64,000 nt of DNA, taken from the NCBI GenBank assembly GCA_013396655.1, contig WBMV01000295.1, positions 412,215-476,214 on the forward strand, in the 5' to 3' direction. The stretch comes from Campylorhamphus procurvoides (lineage: Eukaryota > Chordata > Aves > Passeriformes > Dendrocolaptidae). Positions 49,742 through 63,289 of the stretch are shown piece by piece. Position 1 is the first letter of the stretch; each line of letters starts with the position of its first letter. The notes under the pieces were generated by a model. The model did not search any database, was not told the origin of the DNA, and saw only the letters and a list, made by a program, of their open reading frames with translations. A program made the translations under genes and the position numbers.

Positions 49742-52236
49742 GGTATTCATTTTATTTAGAACGTTTTTAGCACTATACTAAGAGGGTGGTTCTGCTGTGT
49801 TGTGTGATGCCCCTCACTCCCATGGTTGGTTTCTGTGTTCCTTATGTATGGAAGTGAGTAGGATAGATGGAATCGTGCTCAATGCCAGTGTGTACAAGGG
49901 AAAGCTCAAATATGTGAGTGTTAAGGACTATAACAGGATTTGGAAAACAAACTTTTTTTATTTTTGTTTGTTTTTTGCAAAGACTTGCTTCCTGATCAAA
50001 ATCATATTGGCAAGAATAATCTGAACTTTCTTCTTGTAAAACATTGCGCTTCCTGCATTTGTCACAACATGCCCTGTCTGCAGTCATTCACAACTTGATG
50101 CTTTCAGGACTTGAAGGGAACTGTTACCTTCCCTTTGCTGAGGATTGCAATGTTTGCAGCTGTGAAATGCAGCACGTGCTGTGTCAGAGCAGGGGCAGCA
50201 TCCTTTCCCAATCTTTTGTCAGAGCAGGGGCAGCATCCTTTCCAAATCATTTGCACATCAGGGCTGTGTCTGACTCTGAGAGATGGCAGCATGCCCTGAA
50301 AGGAAGTCATCACATAATTCAGCTAGAAATCACAATGGTGATTTAAGTTAAAAGAGACAAACTTAGTTGTTTTTAGATCTGTGACATCTCCTGTTTAGTC
50401 AAATATATTCCTAAAAGAAAATGTGGTGTGGGAAGGAGCAGAGCAAAAAGGGGAAGAGAATTATTTTAGTGAGGTCCCTGGTGGTGTTAATGTGCAAGTG
50501 TTAATGCCTGCTTCTCTTCTGTCATGAGTATATGCTGTGGATTTACCTCCTATTGGGAGGAGGGTTACACAATCTTAACCCAGATCTTTGCCACCATTCC
50601 AAGGAGGTAAATCTGAAGGCTTTTAGTTTTACAGGAGCATTCTTCAGAGCCTGGAGGAAATTTCTGGCACATCTTGAATCAGCAGCAGCTGCCCATTAGC
50701 AGGTAAGTGGTTTGACACGGAACAGGGGATGAAGTTCCTGATTATCTTCATGAACACATGACATCTATCTTTGCTGCTTTTAATTTTTTGTGATTGCAGA
50801 TAAGGGTTCTCTCTGTCATGTTAGTTCAGATCTACACCCAGAATGCATCTTGCTGAGCAGGTACTTGAAAGTGAACTACACTAATTGTCAGTTCATTCCA
50901 AGTATTCCCTTTAAGGTTTCTTCCCTCAGAAAAGGTATTACACCAGGAAAGCGCCCATGTTATTACTCTGTAAAATCAAATGCTTAAGAGAGATAAAATT
51001 CAAAATTGTGTCTGCAATTGTGTGCACAGACATGATGCCATTCTGAAAATTCCTCCTGTTGTGTTTGTTTTTTAACTTCTGTAGAGCCCTGAACAGATTT
51101 AGCTGGATCTTCATGAGAGTGACTTTGGTCCTTGGCACCAAAGTTGTGCCAGCTGTATTTTAACTCTGTCTAAAATGCATAGAGAGAGACATGCTGGTAG
51201 ACCTTGGCACACTGTGTGTGTTGGTGTCAATTGGGCTTTATGGAAAGTCACTCAAAGCACAGAAATACTGGTAAAAGAAGCAGATTTGGCATAAAAAACT
51301 AGACAAAAGTGTAAGCTGTGGATATTATGTAGAGAACAAATAGTTGTCAGGTTTCTCAAATTATACTGTCGTCTCTTGATTTTTGTAATCATGTTTGGCT
51401 CTGTCTTTATTAGACAATGCTGCTGCAATTTAACTTTTTCATATTACAGTCTGCTCTCAGAGTAGATTATCAGAATTTATTTGCTTAAATGAACTATGCT
51501 CCAAACCAAAATCATTTAGCATTAGTTGGTGTTGGAGTCCACCCTCTGCAAGTGGTGTGCTGCTTTGCTCTGCTGTAATTGGGCTGTCCATGGCCTGTCA
51601 GACACAGAGGCAGCGAGTGGCAGATCAGTTATTACTGCAGGAAGATGACTCAAAGCATTTCAGAGCAGACAGTGAAAGATCTGTTTCATAATGGCACCAG
51701 AATAAAGTTGCTTTTAAGGCTCCGCTCTGTTTCAAATACGATGTATGAAATGTTCTTTTGCGGTGTGGAAACCTATTCAGAGAGAAGAATTCACACTCAC
51801 AGGAGCTTTTAATCAGCTCAGTGTGGGTGCATTTCACATTTAAGAGGTTCAGGAGAGCATGTGTGGAACAACTGGTGTCTTGCATGTGATTTATGGTGGC
51901 CCTTGGATGTGTTGGGGTCTCGGTGTCCCCGTGTGCAGCCACTCTGGGCTCTGAGTCAAAGAGATCCCTCTTAAGGGAGGGCTCAAGGTGTGGAAATGCA
52001 GGGGAAAAAAAAATCTGTGAAATTGTTAACTTAGAATTTCATCTCTTGACTGTGGCCTTTTCCTTTTCTCTAAATGAGCTTTTCCTTTCCCCCAGAGCTT
52101 CAAGAACAACACTGAGGAAGCACCATTTGTGTGAGCCACTCAGAACTCCCTCTGTGAGTGCAAAGTTCTCCCTCCCCCATTCTAAACTAATGCTTTACTC
52201 TGAGAAACCTTTTCATTCCTTTCATCACCCCCAAAC
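49742..52236. other. Intergenic region, proximal part
   Basis: About 2.5 kb after TRRAP. It contains a 35-bp tandem duplication at 50182-50251. Short open frames (up to 115 codons at 51893-52240) show no domain or conserved composition. No gene, RNA or transposon recognised. Confidence 0.65.
50182..50251 (+). repeat. 35-bp tandem duplication (two copies)
   Basis: The unit starts tgtcagagcaggggcagcat and occurs twice head to tail with only a few mismatches near its end. Confidence 0.88.
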
Positions 52237-52280
52237 ATGACACAGCTGTGCACTGGGGGCAATTGGGGGGTGCAAGGAGG

Positions 52281-52479
52281 TTCAGCTGGTGACAATCAGG
52301 TGCAATGGGGTTCAGCTGGTGACAATCAGGTGCAATGGGGTTCAGCTGGTGACAATCAGGTGCAATGGGGTTCAGCTGGTGACAATCAGGTGCAATGGGG
52401 TTCAGCTGGTGACAATCAGGTGCAATGGGGTTCAGCTGGTGACAATCAGGTGCAATGGGGTTCAGCTGGTGACAATCAG
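52281..52479 (+). repeat. 30-bp minisatellite, 6.6 copies
   Basis: Six identical full units and a 19-bp partial one. Each unit is ttcagctggtgacaatcagg followed by tgcaatgggg. Perfect identity suggests recent expansion or homogenisation. A degenerate half unit (tgcaaggagg) precedes it. Since 30 is a multiple of three, open frames run through it as repeats of ten residues; this alone is not evidence for a protein. Confidence 0.97.
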
Positions 52480-52572
52480 CTTCTCTGGGAATACCTGGTG
52501 CCTCATCCCACCTGGCACCTCATCCTACCTGAGCCTGAAGGGAGGAGCAGTCGTGAGGGACCTGCTGGCTGA

Positions 52573-52764
52573 GCTCAGGGAGCAGAGAGAGCTGCGGAGG
52601 AGAAGAGCCCACAGCTGGCTGACAGACACCATTATGTGGTGCCCCTGCCCTTCCCTGAGGGGTTGGGAGAGACCCAGGGGAATCCACTGAAGAACAGGGA
52701 CCTGGAGGCCAGGAAGCAGGAGAGGTTCGCCTGCCAAAACCGGGAGAGAGAGGCTGCCCCTCAG
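52573..52764 (+). other. GC-rich open patch ending at a donor-like GT
   Basis: Sixty-four open codons, highly charged, including HHYVVPLPFPEGLGE and LEARKQERFACQNREREA. The patch stops exactly at cag|gttagt, a splice-donor-like sequence. GC content is much higher than in the surroundings. No acceptor or start is certain. HYVVPLPF faintly resembles a motif seen in Pao/BEL-type retroelement polyproteins, which would make this a decayed fragment. Not called as a gene. Confidence 0.25.
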
Positions 52765-52770
52765 GTTAGT

Positions 52771-55700
52771 TTCTTTGTTTCTTTCTCCTCAAACTCGGAG
52801 TTTTATGTTGTTGATAAACTGAATTGAGTGAAATCCCCCCAGCCCACGCTGTTCTGGCAGAGGGAACAGCCTGGCCAATGTTCCTGGCTGTGGTAACTTC
52901 CTCTGGTGGCTGGCTCTGTACAGCCAAGACTCTGAGCATGTTGTCATGGAGGTTTGTAAAGGGACAGTTTGGTGTTTCAAATTGCCTTCTTTGTTTGCTT
53001 GTTTGTTGAGGGTTTTTTTGTCCTTTGGTAATGCCTTTCCCTCTTACTTCGCTGGAGCACTACATGTGGTTAATATGCTCTTGGAAAATCTTGAGTGAGC
53101 TTCAAAACCTGTCCTGCCTTTGTCTAGTCATGGTGCTTGTAAGAAATGAGGTGGCAGAGTTTGCTCTCTGTGCTTCCAATGGAGGAGCAATGACTGTGTG
53201 GGTGCCACTCCCCTGTCCCTCTCTCTGCTGGGCTGACCAGGGCAAGGAGTTTGTTTCTCATTTATTCAGCAGTGCAAAGCTCATTAGTGCTTTATATAAA
53301 CACATATGTTGCCATTTCATCTGTGCTGATTTGACTTCTTGGAAGAAAACTCCAACTGTGCCAGAAATCGCCTATTTCCAATGCACCTGATTCTTGTGCT
53401 TCTCAACAGGCTATAGGTGTTTGTTGTATTTAGAGGTGATATTAGCTTTGGCTTGTAAAACTCCTGTGCTCCACGCCTTAATACCAGGCTTCACTTGCTG
53501 CCTGCAGCCTGATCCTGTTTTTTTGGGAAAGGATATTTATCCAGGCTCTAAGATTGGGACTGTACCTTAATAACCAGTCACTGCTTACCTTCAGTGCAGC
53601 CCACGTGAAGTGCTACAGCACCAGCTGTACTGAAGAAGCTTTCTCAGGCTGGTATTTGGGAAAGGACCGACCTTTGCAGGCTCTGTGTTTCTCTTGATAC
53701 TAACACATTAATTACTGTCTCTCCATTCCTTGCTGCTGTTTGTAGGAAATTGGCGTTAAAGAATCTATTCTGCTTATTCAGCAAGAGTTCTCATGAGTAG
53801 CAATTCATAATGCACTCTGGAGTGGGTCAGTATTGCTTTACCATCCCTTGAAGCAAAACTAAGTGGCACAGAACTTTTAATTGAGGTCTAGTGGTGTCAT
53901 TGAAATGTTTCTTTGTGTGATGGCTGCCCCTATTTTTTTCTGTAACAAAAAAATAGCAATTATCAAGTAGAGAAAGATGTGATATTAAAATTCTGTACAT
54001 TATCTGTATGTGTTATTGAAAGACTGTTTTTAACATCTCATGCAGTAAACTATGCTAAGAAACCACTCCCTGTCCTTGTGAGGTTGTGTGGAGGACTATG
54101 GGTCAGGACTTAGGGCCCCCTTTCTAACTCTGGGGGTGAGGCAAATTCTCCACTATGAAGAAAGAGGGGGGAAAGGATTTGTTATTTTTGATACTTAGGG
54201 GTGTGTGAGTGTGAATAAAACAGTGGCTTTGTAGTCTGTAGGTGAAAAAACTGGCTCTCAGAATAATTCTCTTGCCTTTCCTGCTTAGATACTGCAGTCT
54301 GGGTGGGCAAAACTTGATTTCATTGGGATTAAATGAATTTAGAGAAACTTTTTTGGGGATAGTGTCCAAAATCTTGTGATCTCCCACAGCCCCTTTACCT
54401 TCTTCTCCCTCTCCATACATATGCTTGGCAACAACTAGCAGAACCTAAATGTATGGACATGCCCAGACACACAGGAGGTGGCACAATGACAGTAAGAAAA
54501 GTGGGGTGTGTCAGATGAATTTGACTTGCAGGCTCTATCTGGTTTCCAGACGTGGAGCTAGAGGCACCCCAGGTGAGATGCTGTGCTCCTCCTTTACCCT
54601 TTGGAAATTTCTGAAGAGAAAATTGTGGGTTTTTTTTAGTATGGCATATAAATTCTTGATGGATGTGTTGGCACTCTGGCTTTTTAGAAGGCAGTTTCTG
54701 CATACTGCTCATGTGGTTTGTAAATGCAATGGGTTTTTTTCTGTAGTCAAGAATGCTTGGAGAAGTGTATGAACAATACCTGAGTAAAGGACTTACCTGT
54801 ATCTCTGTGCAAATAGCTCATTTTCAGGACTCTCTTAACTTGAATTTGAGTGTTGCCCAGAATCAAGGTCCTCCTCTGGTGGTGGCACTTTAGTTCTAGC
54901 TGGCTAATTCTGGCTGTCAGCTGGCACAGAGCTTTGCTCACAGAATCCCCCAGTGCTGCTTCTCAGTGGTGTGGCACTCAGATGAACTCACCCAGTTCTT
55001 GTGGAGCCAATCTTGCAAGGAATAACTTAACCCAGCCCTGCTGCCAGGATGTAGTTGTTAATTGTTGAGTGTAGCTAGAGATAGTAAATAGAAAACCTTT
55101 GGGACATTATGTACTGCTCATGAGAGGTCCTTAATTGACTGCAGTGGGGCAGTAATTTAATCCTTAATCTGTGAATTAAGGACAGTCTAGCACAAAAATG
55201 ATCATGCAGACTAGTCCAGTCTTCCACAGCTCTGACAGTTCCCTTCTTTCAGCAAAACGTCTTTATTGGTCTGTTAAAATATGCATTGTGGTCTTCTGTA
55301 TTCTCAAAATGGATCTAAAACTGAAGACATTAAACAGACTAGAATAGTGGGGACCCTTCCTCTGAGGATCTGCTACCTGGTTTGGATCTGGTGATTGGAG
55401 AAAGACTCAAACTTCCTGAGCTTTTCACAGCCTTACAAGAAAAGAAACATTAGTTTGGGGTGAAATGATGACTTGCTTGTCTCTACCTTGGCTGTTTGAC
55501 TGAGCTGGTATGTTGTGAGTGAAGCAACAATTGCAAATGCAGAAATGCCTGTTTCATTTTCTCTGTGACAGATGTGATGCTGTAGAGCTGTGGGATGGTT
55601 CAGCACAGACACAAACTCTGTTCAGCTCCCAGAACAGGCTGTCAGGCATGCAGGGAGAGTTAGTCAGTAAGGCCAGTTTAGCTTTCATTCAGAAGTATTT

Positions 55701-58700
55701 TTTAGGAGAAGAGGATTTTTGCCAGCTTTCAGTCCCATCTGTGTAAAATAAGAGAACCACAGATTGCAGGGGTTTTGTTAAGGAGCAACTTACACACAAC
55801 TTAATGGCATAACCCCTCATTCCAGATTCCAGTGAGACAAAACACTGTGGTATTTCTTTGCTATGAGAAATATTGCCTTCAACTTCCCAGGGTCTCCCCT
55901 ACTTTAAGTAAGTGTCCTTGCTCTGTAAATCATGTGTTGCTCTTCAGCAATGGTTGGTTTCACTGCCCGGGAACTGGTTGCAGACACACAAGTGTTTCCT
56001 GTTTTACCTTTAGCAGAATTCTTCCCATTTAATTTATCTGTGATAGTTTAGTGCTTTTGAGGTATCACACTTTTCCTAGAGTGGAAGACAACACAAACAC
56101 ACAAGTTAATTCCCTTGGTTGCAAAATTTTTGTGCCTGTATTTGCAAATTTGGTTAACAATCCTATTTTGCCTGAATCAATGGTAAGAACTGCACACACA
56201 GAGTGATATGATTCACCTCTCTATACACTTTTAATGTTATTCAGAAGTAGCAGGGATAAATGCTGTCAGGTGGGGTGGTAGATTACAGAACGTGAATCAG
56301 TGATAAAAATGTGCAAATGGACCTGACATCAGTGGTGTAGCTGCAATATTTTTCTATGATTGCTCTTAGGGATTTGCAATATCTGTCCCCACCATCTTTA
56401 ATAGGTAGCTGTTCATGAATCAAGCACAATTTCAGTCAAGAAGCAGCATGCCAGTGGGAGGAAGTGTATGAACATAAATTACATAATTATTATTCCTCTT
56501 GCTTTTATGAATTTAATCACAAAAGAGCAGAGGCCTGAAGATCCAAAATAAACCTTAAAGGCATCATAATCTTAAACAACAGGAGCAACACACCAACATG
56601 TGCCCTGTAAAATAGAAAAGATTAATAAACAAGTGATCTGGACACTTTTTAATTTATTTTCCTCTTTTATCGTCATTAGGCAATAACACTAAATTAGCTT
56701 ACCATGTTTGCTTACTAAGTCAACAATTCTTGAAGCAAAAGCTGCAGAGAACTGGAAACTTATTGGGAAAAGGAGACATGCAGGAGTCAAAAAGGAGGGG
56801 AATTTATCTATATTTTCTTAGGGCAGCTCTCACCGTGTGATAGACACCACCTGATGCAGTGATGTCTGCCTGCATTTGCAGAGAGCCTCAATCGACAGAG
56901 CTGAGGGGAGAAGGGCTTCATGCTCAGGAACTCGTTGCTGACACTAAAGTCAGTCCTGGGTTCCTTAAGGTGTCAGTGGTGTGAACTCTATCCCTGAAAG
57001 AAGAGCAGGAATCATGCAGTGGATTCTTGCCCTAAAGAGGTAGAATTTCTTTTGTAGTTAATTAACAGTAAAAATTAAATTCATTCTCCTTGACTATGAA
57101 AGGTTAGTTCTAATATTGTTTCTTTTTAGGTACCTTTCAAATATTTAGCCTGCCTAGGAAGAAGAACAGACATTTAGCACTTTATTGAGTCCATAGATGC
57201 ATCTATAAACTACAGCACATCTGGTTTGTCCTGAGTGTGAGATCCCTGAGCCCCCTCCATATCAGGAACAGGGTAAGGCTGTCAGAGATGCTCTGCCCAA
57301 CCTGGGGAAAGGTGGAGTTTACCAGGTAAGGCAATTTGGCCCAGGTGCTTTCAGGATGAAGGTGGCCCTGTATAGCCAGGGCTTCTCTGTGGTGTGTGGA
57401 TGCAGCTGGTGGGTGCAGAACACACATAAAGCTGGCTGAGGAGTGAACCTCGCTGGAGAAAATGACCTAGGAAACTTGGTTTTGTTAGTTTAATTCTGTA
57501 TGCATCACAAACAAACAAGCCATAATGGGAAAACCATTTTATCAATGGACTGTGTCAATGATATGGAGATTAAGGGCAGCTGAATTCCAGTATAAGCACA
57601 GAATGTTGGACAGAGTGCTCCTATACAATTTAATCCTTTAATCCATGCAGTAAATAAATATTTTTGATCTGAAACACAATCACTTTGATTGCAGCAACAG
57701 AGGGGAATATTTTTTATTCTGCTACATTGCGTAGGCTAAATAGGGAAAAGACTGATGGGGGTTTGACAGATTAAGCCTCATAAATATCCTGTCTTCCTGT
57801 CCTCTGGACAAACTAATCTTTGGATAAGGGCACTGTTATTAGTGCAAGAGCCATGGCTCAGTTTCTTGCCATCGATCTCTCAACTATGATAAGAATTCCT
57901 CCAGAAGAGTTTTGTTACTGCTGTGGGATAATGTGGTGTTTTTCTGGAGCTTTGCTCTTAGCAGTGCTCTGTGAATGTCCCTGTGGGAACTGTAGGGTCA
58001 CAGTCCTGCACACTCCAGCCTTGTCCCAGTGAGGCTTGGATGTGGTACCACAACCCCACTGCACCCTGTGTGAAGCCACAGTTCACCCACTCTATGTGTT
58101 TATGGTGCATGTTAAAATACTTGAAATAGAATTCCACCACACAAGGTAAAAAAACCAGGTCAGAATGTCAGTAGCAACTAGTTAGAAATTCAGAGCCACG
58201 AGCATCAAAGCATTTCATTAGTTCATCCAAATTTTATGAAATTATTTTGATTAATGGTTGTTCTTTTTTAGCCATTTTCAAATACAATTATCCTGATTAT
58301 AGTTTGATTTCAGAAAGGCTTTTTATATTGAAAACTTCGTTTTCAAGGTTTAAAAATAGTAAAAATCCCGGGGGTTTGTTTGGTTGGGTTTTTTTTTTGT
58401 TTGTTTTAGTTCAACCAGAAACATAGTGAATTGCAACTCTTTTGGTGGGATGTAGTTGGGGTGTTCTCAGTTTTGCAAACATTCCATTTCGTGTCAATTT
58501 AATGCCAAAGTTTATGGTTTTAAAAGTTAAACAAATAGAAAAGTTGTTGTTTCTTGCTGGGCTGCTGTTGACTTATATTTGCTGATCTGCAGCCGGGATT
58601 TGCAGACCCCCCAGTTGTGAGCACATGGCACTGGGCTCTGGAGCTTTTGGGGCTGCCTTGCCTTGGGGTCCCCAGTTAATGGAATTGTGACCCTGCTGAA

Positions 58701-61700
58701 GTGGTGGAGGAGCAGATCACTGTCATTAACGGTAGTGAGTTGTTTGGAGAGAATGAATATGCATTAGGTAAAAAGGAAAAGACATTTTTGGACTGAGACA
58801 CATTTAATAAGGAGAGAACTTAAAAGAGATCTCTCCAGAAAGTGATGAATCCTTGAACATCCTGAGTGCAGCATAAGGTAAACAAAGCAGCATGAACTGA
58901 GTTAGTCGTGATCCTACACTGTTTGGGGTTGTTGGTGGTGTACTTATATAAAAATGTAGGAAATAGGGAAGTTGTGATGTTTCCTTCTAAGTTTTTCTGT
59001 CCTGGTTATTAATTACTGACAGTAACACTGTCCAGGGTTCTGTGCCAGGGCTGCCTCCCCCGGGTCCATCCAGGGCTGGAGCTGTGCAAACTCCAGGGAT
59101 AGGGCTGATGGTTTAAAAGTGAAGGAGAACTTAAGCAGGATGGATTATAATAATCTAGTTAAATTAATTGAGATCTAAGTGGGGCAGGCCTTTGAACATC
59201 TCCTGAGTAAATATTGGCAGGAGTTAGGGAGTGCTGAGCTTAGTTTGTCCTTCAGAACTACCTCTTGGCATCTCTGTTTTGTGTTTGCAGTGTGACTCCT
59301 TCAGAACTTCTGGTTATTAGTTACTCCTTATTAATTACAGTGGTACAGTCCAGAAGTCTCATGTTTATTCTTGATTTGTTTCAGTCTATTTTATTAGAAG
59401 GGCTGTTGGGCCCCTTAAAACACATTTTCTTGTCTAATACCAGTGCCTGATTTCTTTCTTTCTTGGTTTTGCATCCCAAACTTGTTGTCCTTTTCCAAAG
59501 TTTGGAAAACATCCCAAATTGTGTGTGGGTCCAGCTTTGGTGGCCATTGGGAGTTTACCTAAATTTTAAATTGTAATATCCTTTCTTCTGAAATGTGGTA
59601 GAGCATATTATTTCCATTTATTTCTCTTTAAAGAAGGAAAAAAAAAAAGGAAAAGGTTCTGGATCCAATTTTATTTTTAATATAATAATTAATTACACTT
59701 TGATACTAGCATTAACCATCCCTTGTGATGGTTCAAATAGATATTTTTAAATGTAGAGCTTAAACTTTTTGTGAAGGGACTGTCATTTTCTGTATTTATA
59801 TGCTGCCCACCATGGTGGGGTATTTATTCATCTGAGCTGTCCCAATGGAAATAGTAAAGTGATGAGGCATTTTCCTTAGTAATCCAGAGGGGCTTTTTAG
59901 TACATTTTTTTTCAAATGTAATATTTTATGTCTGATTTTCCATCCTACAAGCTATAAATCATACCTGTTTACAGATATGTATATAATTCTGTGGACTAAT
60001 GATTTGAAAGTGCTATCACACGAAAACAATGGTGTCTCACAATAGTTGACTCCCCCAGGAAATTGCAGAGCTATCTCAGTGCTCAGGAGGTTTAAAACTG
60101 TCAGTGCTTGGTAAAGATGAGTAATAGCAATCCTAGGTGTTCTCAGCCTTGAGTTTTAAAATTGTTTTCAACTCTCAATGCAAATGTCCCTTTCAAGGTG
60201 AGAAATGTCACACCAGAAAGGCTGAAAAGTTTCCAGGCAATTACACTGGTGAATAAGTGTGTATGGATTCTTGATAACTTCTAAATAAGCTCTTTTAAAG
60301 TAAATAATAATAGTGAAAAAGACAAGAGCCTCTTGTAATTTATATATGGGTTGACTGGACTGGAGAAAATAAAGCGTTGAGTAGCTCTGTAAGGCTCTTT
60401 ACTGAGTGTTGAAATCTAAAACCGATTTATCAGTGCTGCACTAAGGCTGCCCCTACAGACCCAGCTCCACAAAGGCTGTCAGGTATTATGCAGTGACATG
60501 ATCTAGTCTCAGTCAGTGACACTCAAAGCCTCAGATCTCCTTTTAAATTGCAAACCAATATTAATAGGCAGGAGGCCATCCTTGGCTTCTCTTGTTAATT
60601 TGACAGAATATCCAAGCAGAAGACGTGGCTTTGCGTTTTTCTCACCTGCTGTACAAAACATGAACTACAATATTTTTCATGTTCATTCTATGCCAGGAGT
60701 TTGACTACCTATTTAAAAGGTGCAAAAATCTACTTTTGTCCTTTTCTTGGTAATTTTAAGGTGTTGAAAGACAGAGATGCAGAAGGAGTATTGTTACTAC
60801 TGTAATTCTTCCGAGCAAATGAAGGTTAATATGTCAGAGGAGAGAGAGAGGCGTTTGTTTAATGTATGTTTGGATTTTCATCATTTTCTGTTGACACATG
60901 ATGGTTGGTTGATGGGCACCCAAATGGCAACATGTCCATGTTTGACACAACTAAGATTTAATTACCCTGTTGCCCCTCTACAACACCTGAAAGCAAGAAG
61001 AATTTTGGTCAGTTGTTACCTGACAAGTCCTTGGTCAAACTGTTGGTTTCTGTGAGTGGGATTAGACCTCCCCACAGACACCTGAGCTTTGGTTTTGGTT
61101 GCAAACAGAACAACCATGTGAATGCTGGCTCTGCTATTGGACATATCTCCATCTTTGTGTTTCTTCCCCTCAGTCTTTCTCTTCCTCGTTGTTGGTCTCT
61201 TTTTGGATCAAGTGAAAAGGCTTATCTTGGATTCCCCACTGCAGGAGCTCAACTCTGCAGTTTTCACATTTGGTGCACTGAGACCAATTCAGCTGGCTGG
61301 GAATGTGCAAACTGCTGGGAATGTGTCAGGGCACTGTGAAACGAGTGCAGCAAAGCTCCCACTCCCTGCCTGATAACTTGGTGTCTCCTTGACCATCAAG
61401 CAGGGCTCTCCCAGGATGATGTGCCAGTGCTGAAGGAAAGAGGCTCCCGAGCAGCACAGCCACCCCAAGGGAGCCTGGCACTTGTGGTGATGGCAAGGGC
61501 TCTAAACATGGGGTGCCCAGGCTGTGCCCAACTCTGCACAGCATTCCTGTGGCCCTGCTCTGTTCTCCTGCACAGCTGGGGTAGCTGCTTTGGGTTTCTC
61601 TAAATTGGTCCCACAATGAGTTGTGAGCACACAGGTCTTCTGAGATGAAGACAGGTTTTCAAGAAGCAGCTGTAGGAATTGTTGTATGTGAGAAAATAAA

Positions 61701-63289
61701 CGTGCTTCCTTGAAACTATTATTTGTAGGCACTTTGAAAAATGACTTTTTAATCCTTGTTTAGCAAATTTCCTTATGCAAAATTTTTATTACTTATACAG
61801 TTATTATTATTTAATGTGGGTTTGAATTTTAAATAGCCCCTTTCCAATGAAATATGTAAACTTGATTACAATTCTTTTTCCCATCATTATCCTTCAGGGG
61901 AAGAGTACATTGTGTTCCTGGAGAAACCTGAAGGCCTTCTTAGTAAACTGCTAGTCATGCCTCAGCAGGAAAGGGGGTATATTTAGATGCCATATAAATG
62001 GCAGAAATAAATCTGGTGTCATTTGGTATCAGGCAAAGGTTTGTAGGCTAAATGGGAAGAGTAAATATGTTTTTTTAACACTGTGACTCTCTGAAGCATA
62101 AAAAGTAAAAGAGCTGAAAATACAAATTTAAAGCAACTTCTCTTTAGGCAAAAGGAGGCAAAGAAGGATTAAAGCAGGTAAAGAAAATATATAAATGGAT
62201 AACTGGAGGAAAGTAATTCTGTGAATCGTGTTGTACAGAAAACTTTTAAAGCTATGAGGCTCTACAACTATTTTTTAGTGCTTTATCTCTGTGATCTGGA
62301 AAATTGCTCACACACTTGTATAACATGGAAGCAATTCCATTGCTTTAGGTGAGTTAGGGGCAAATGGGGCAGCCATATGTGAATATGATTTCAGGCTTAG
62401 AGCTACCACAGTCTCCCTCTTTGTGCCTGTTCAAAGATTCCACTGAAGTCAGTGGGAATTTGGGCCAGTTGGGTATTTCATCTGGAGTTCATTTGGAGCA
62501 TTCTCATAGCAGAGCTGGTGGTTCCTTTCATGGTGCAAGTCATAAAAAAAGAAAAAAAGCATCACTTCATCCCTTCACGTGGCCTATTCAAGCCAAAACA
62601 CATTGGAGTTCCTGCTCGTGGGGGCGAATCTCAGGCACACCATTGTGCCTGATTTACCCCCCACTCTTCAGCACATTGCAGGCCTTGCTAAGCCAGAGCT
62701 AGGGAGATATGGGCAGGCAAGTCTTGTGCTAAAGACAGTGGCATCTGCTGAGAGCATGCTGGATCTCTGCTTGAAAGTTGAAATTTGGGCTTGGTGAGTG
62801 GCATGAATGAGGTTTAGAAACTTGTTGTCCTGTATCCTCCCTGCCTGGGGTGAGACACTTCAGCTGTCCTGTGTTCAGCAATTAAACACCCTCCACCCTT
62901 TCCCAACTGTGGCTCAGGAAGGGCAAGCCCTGGGTGAGCTTGGCAGGGTGAGGTAGTTTGAAACAACGGGCCAAATGTAGCCACTTGCTAAATCTTTTGT
63001 AGTACAGTTGAAAAGAGTGAATACACTGATGTCTGTGCATCTCTGCTCTAGTCCTGAAAATTGTAATTGTGATTTCAGTTACGCCTCTTACCTTTCAGTA
63101 TCAATGACGTGCATAAAGCTGCAAACTGTTTCCATTATAACTTATCAAGAGAATAAGATATTTTTCCCCAAAAGCATCTCCTTTTTGACTGTAAGAAACA
63201 AAAGATTTTAAAAATATTTTCCCAAAGATTTAATTTTTCGTGATACATTGAGATACACTTGAAAACCCGCATCTATCATGCAAACATGA
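52771..63289. other. Intergenic region, middle part
   Basis: About 10.5 kb of mostly AT-rich sequence with many short random open frames on both strands. It contains T/G-rich low-complexity sequence near 58371-58411, a candidate conserved block at 56450-56760, and a GC-richer unique patch at 61310-61600. No gene, RNA gene or clear transposon recognised. Confidence 0.6.

Noticed and set aside
52281..52479. Possible CRISPR-like array
   Set aside because: Units are contiguous with no unique spacers, and the setting is a vertebrate genome. It is a minisatellite.
62364..62702. 112-codon open frame in the intergenic region
   Set aside because: No domain or conserved composition; overlaps a palindromic repeat-like sequence and other open frames.
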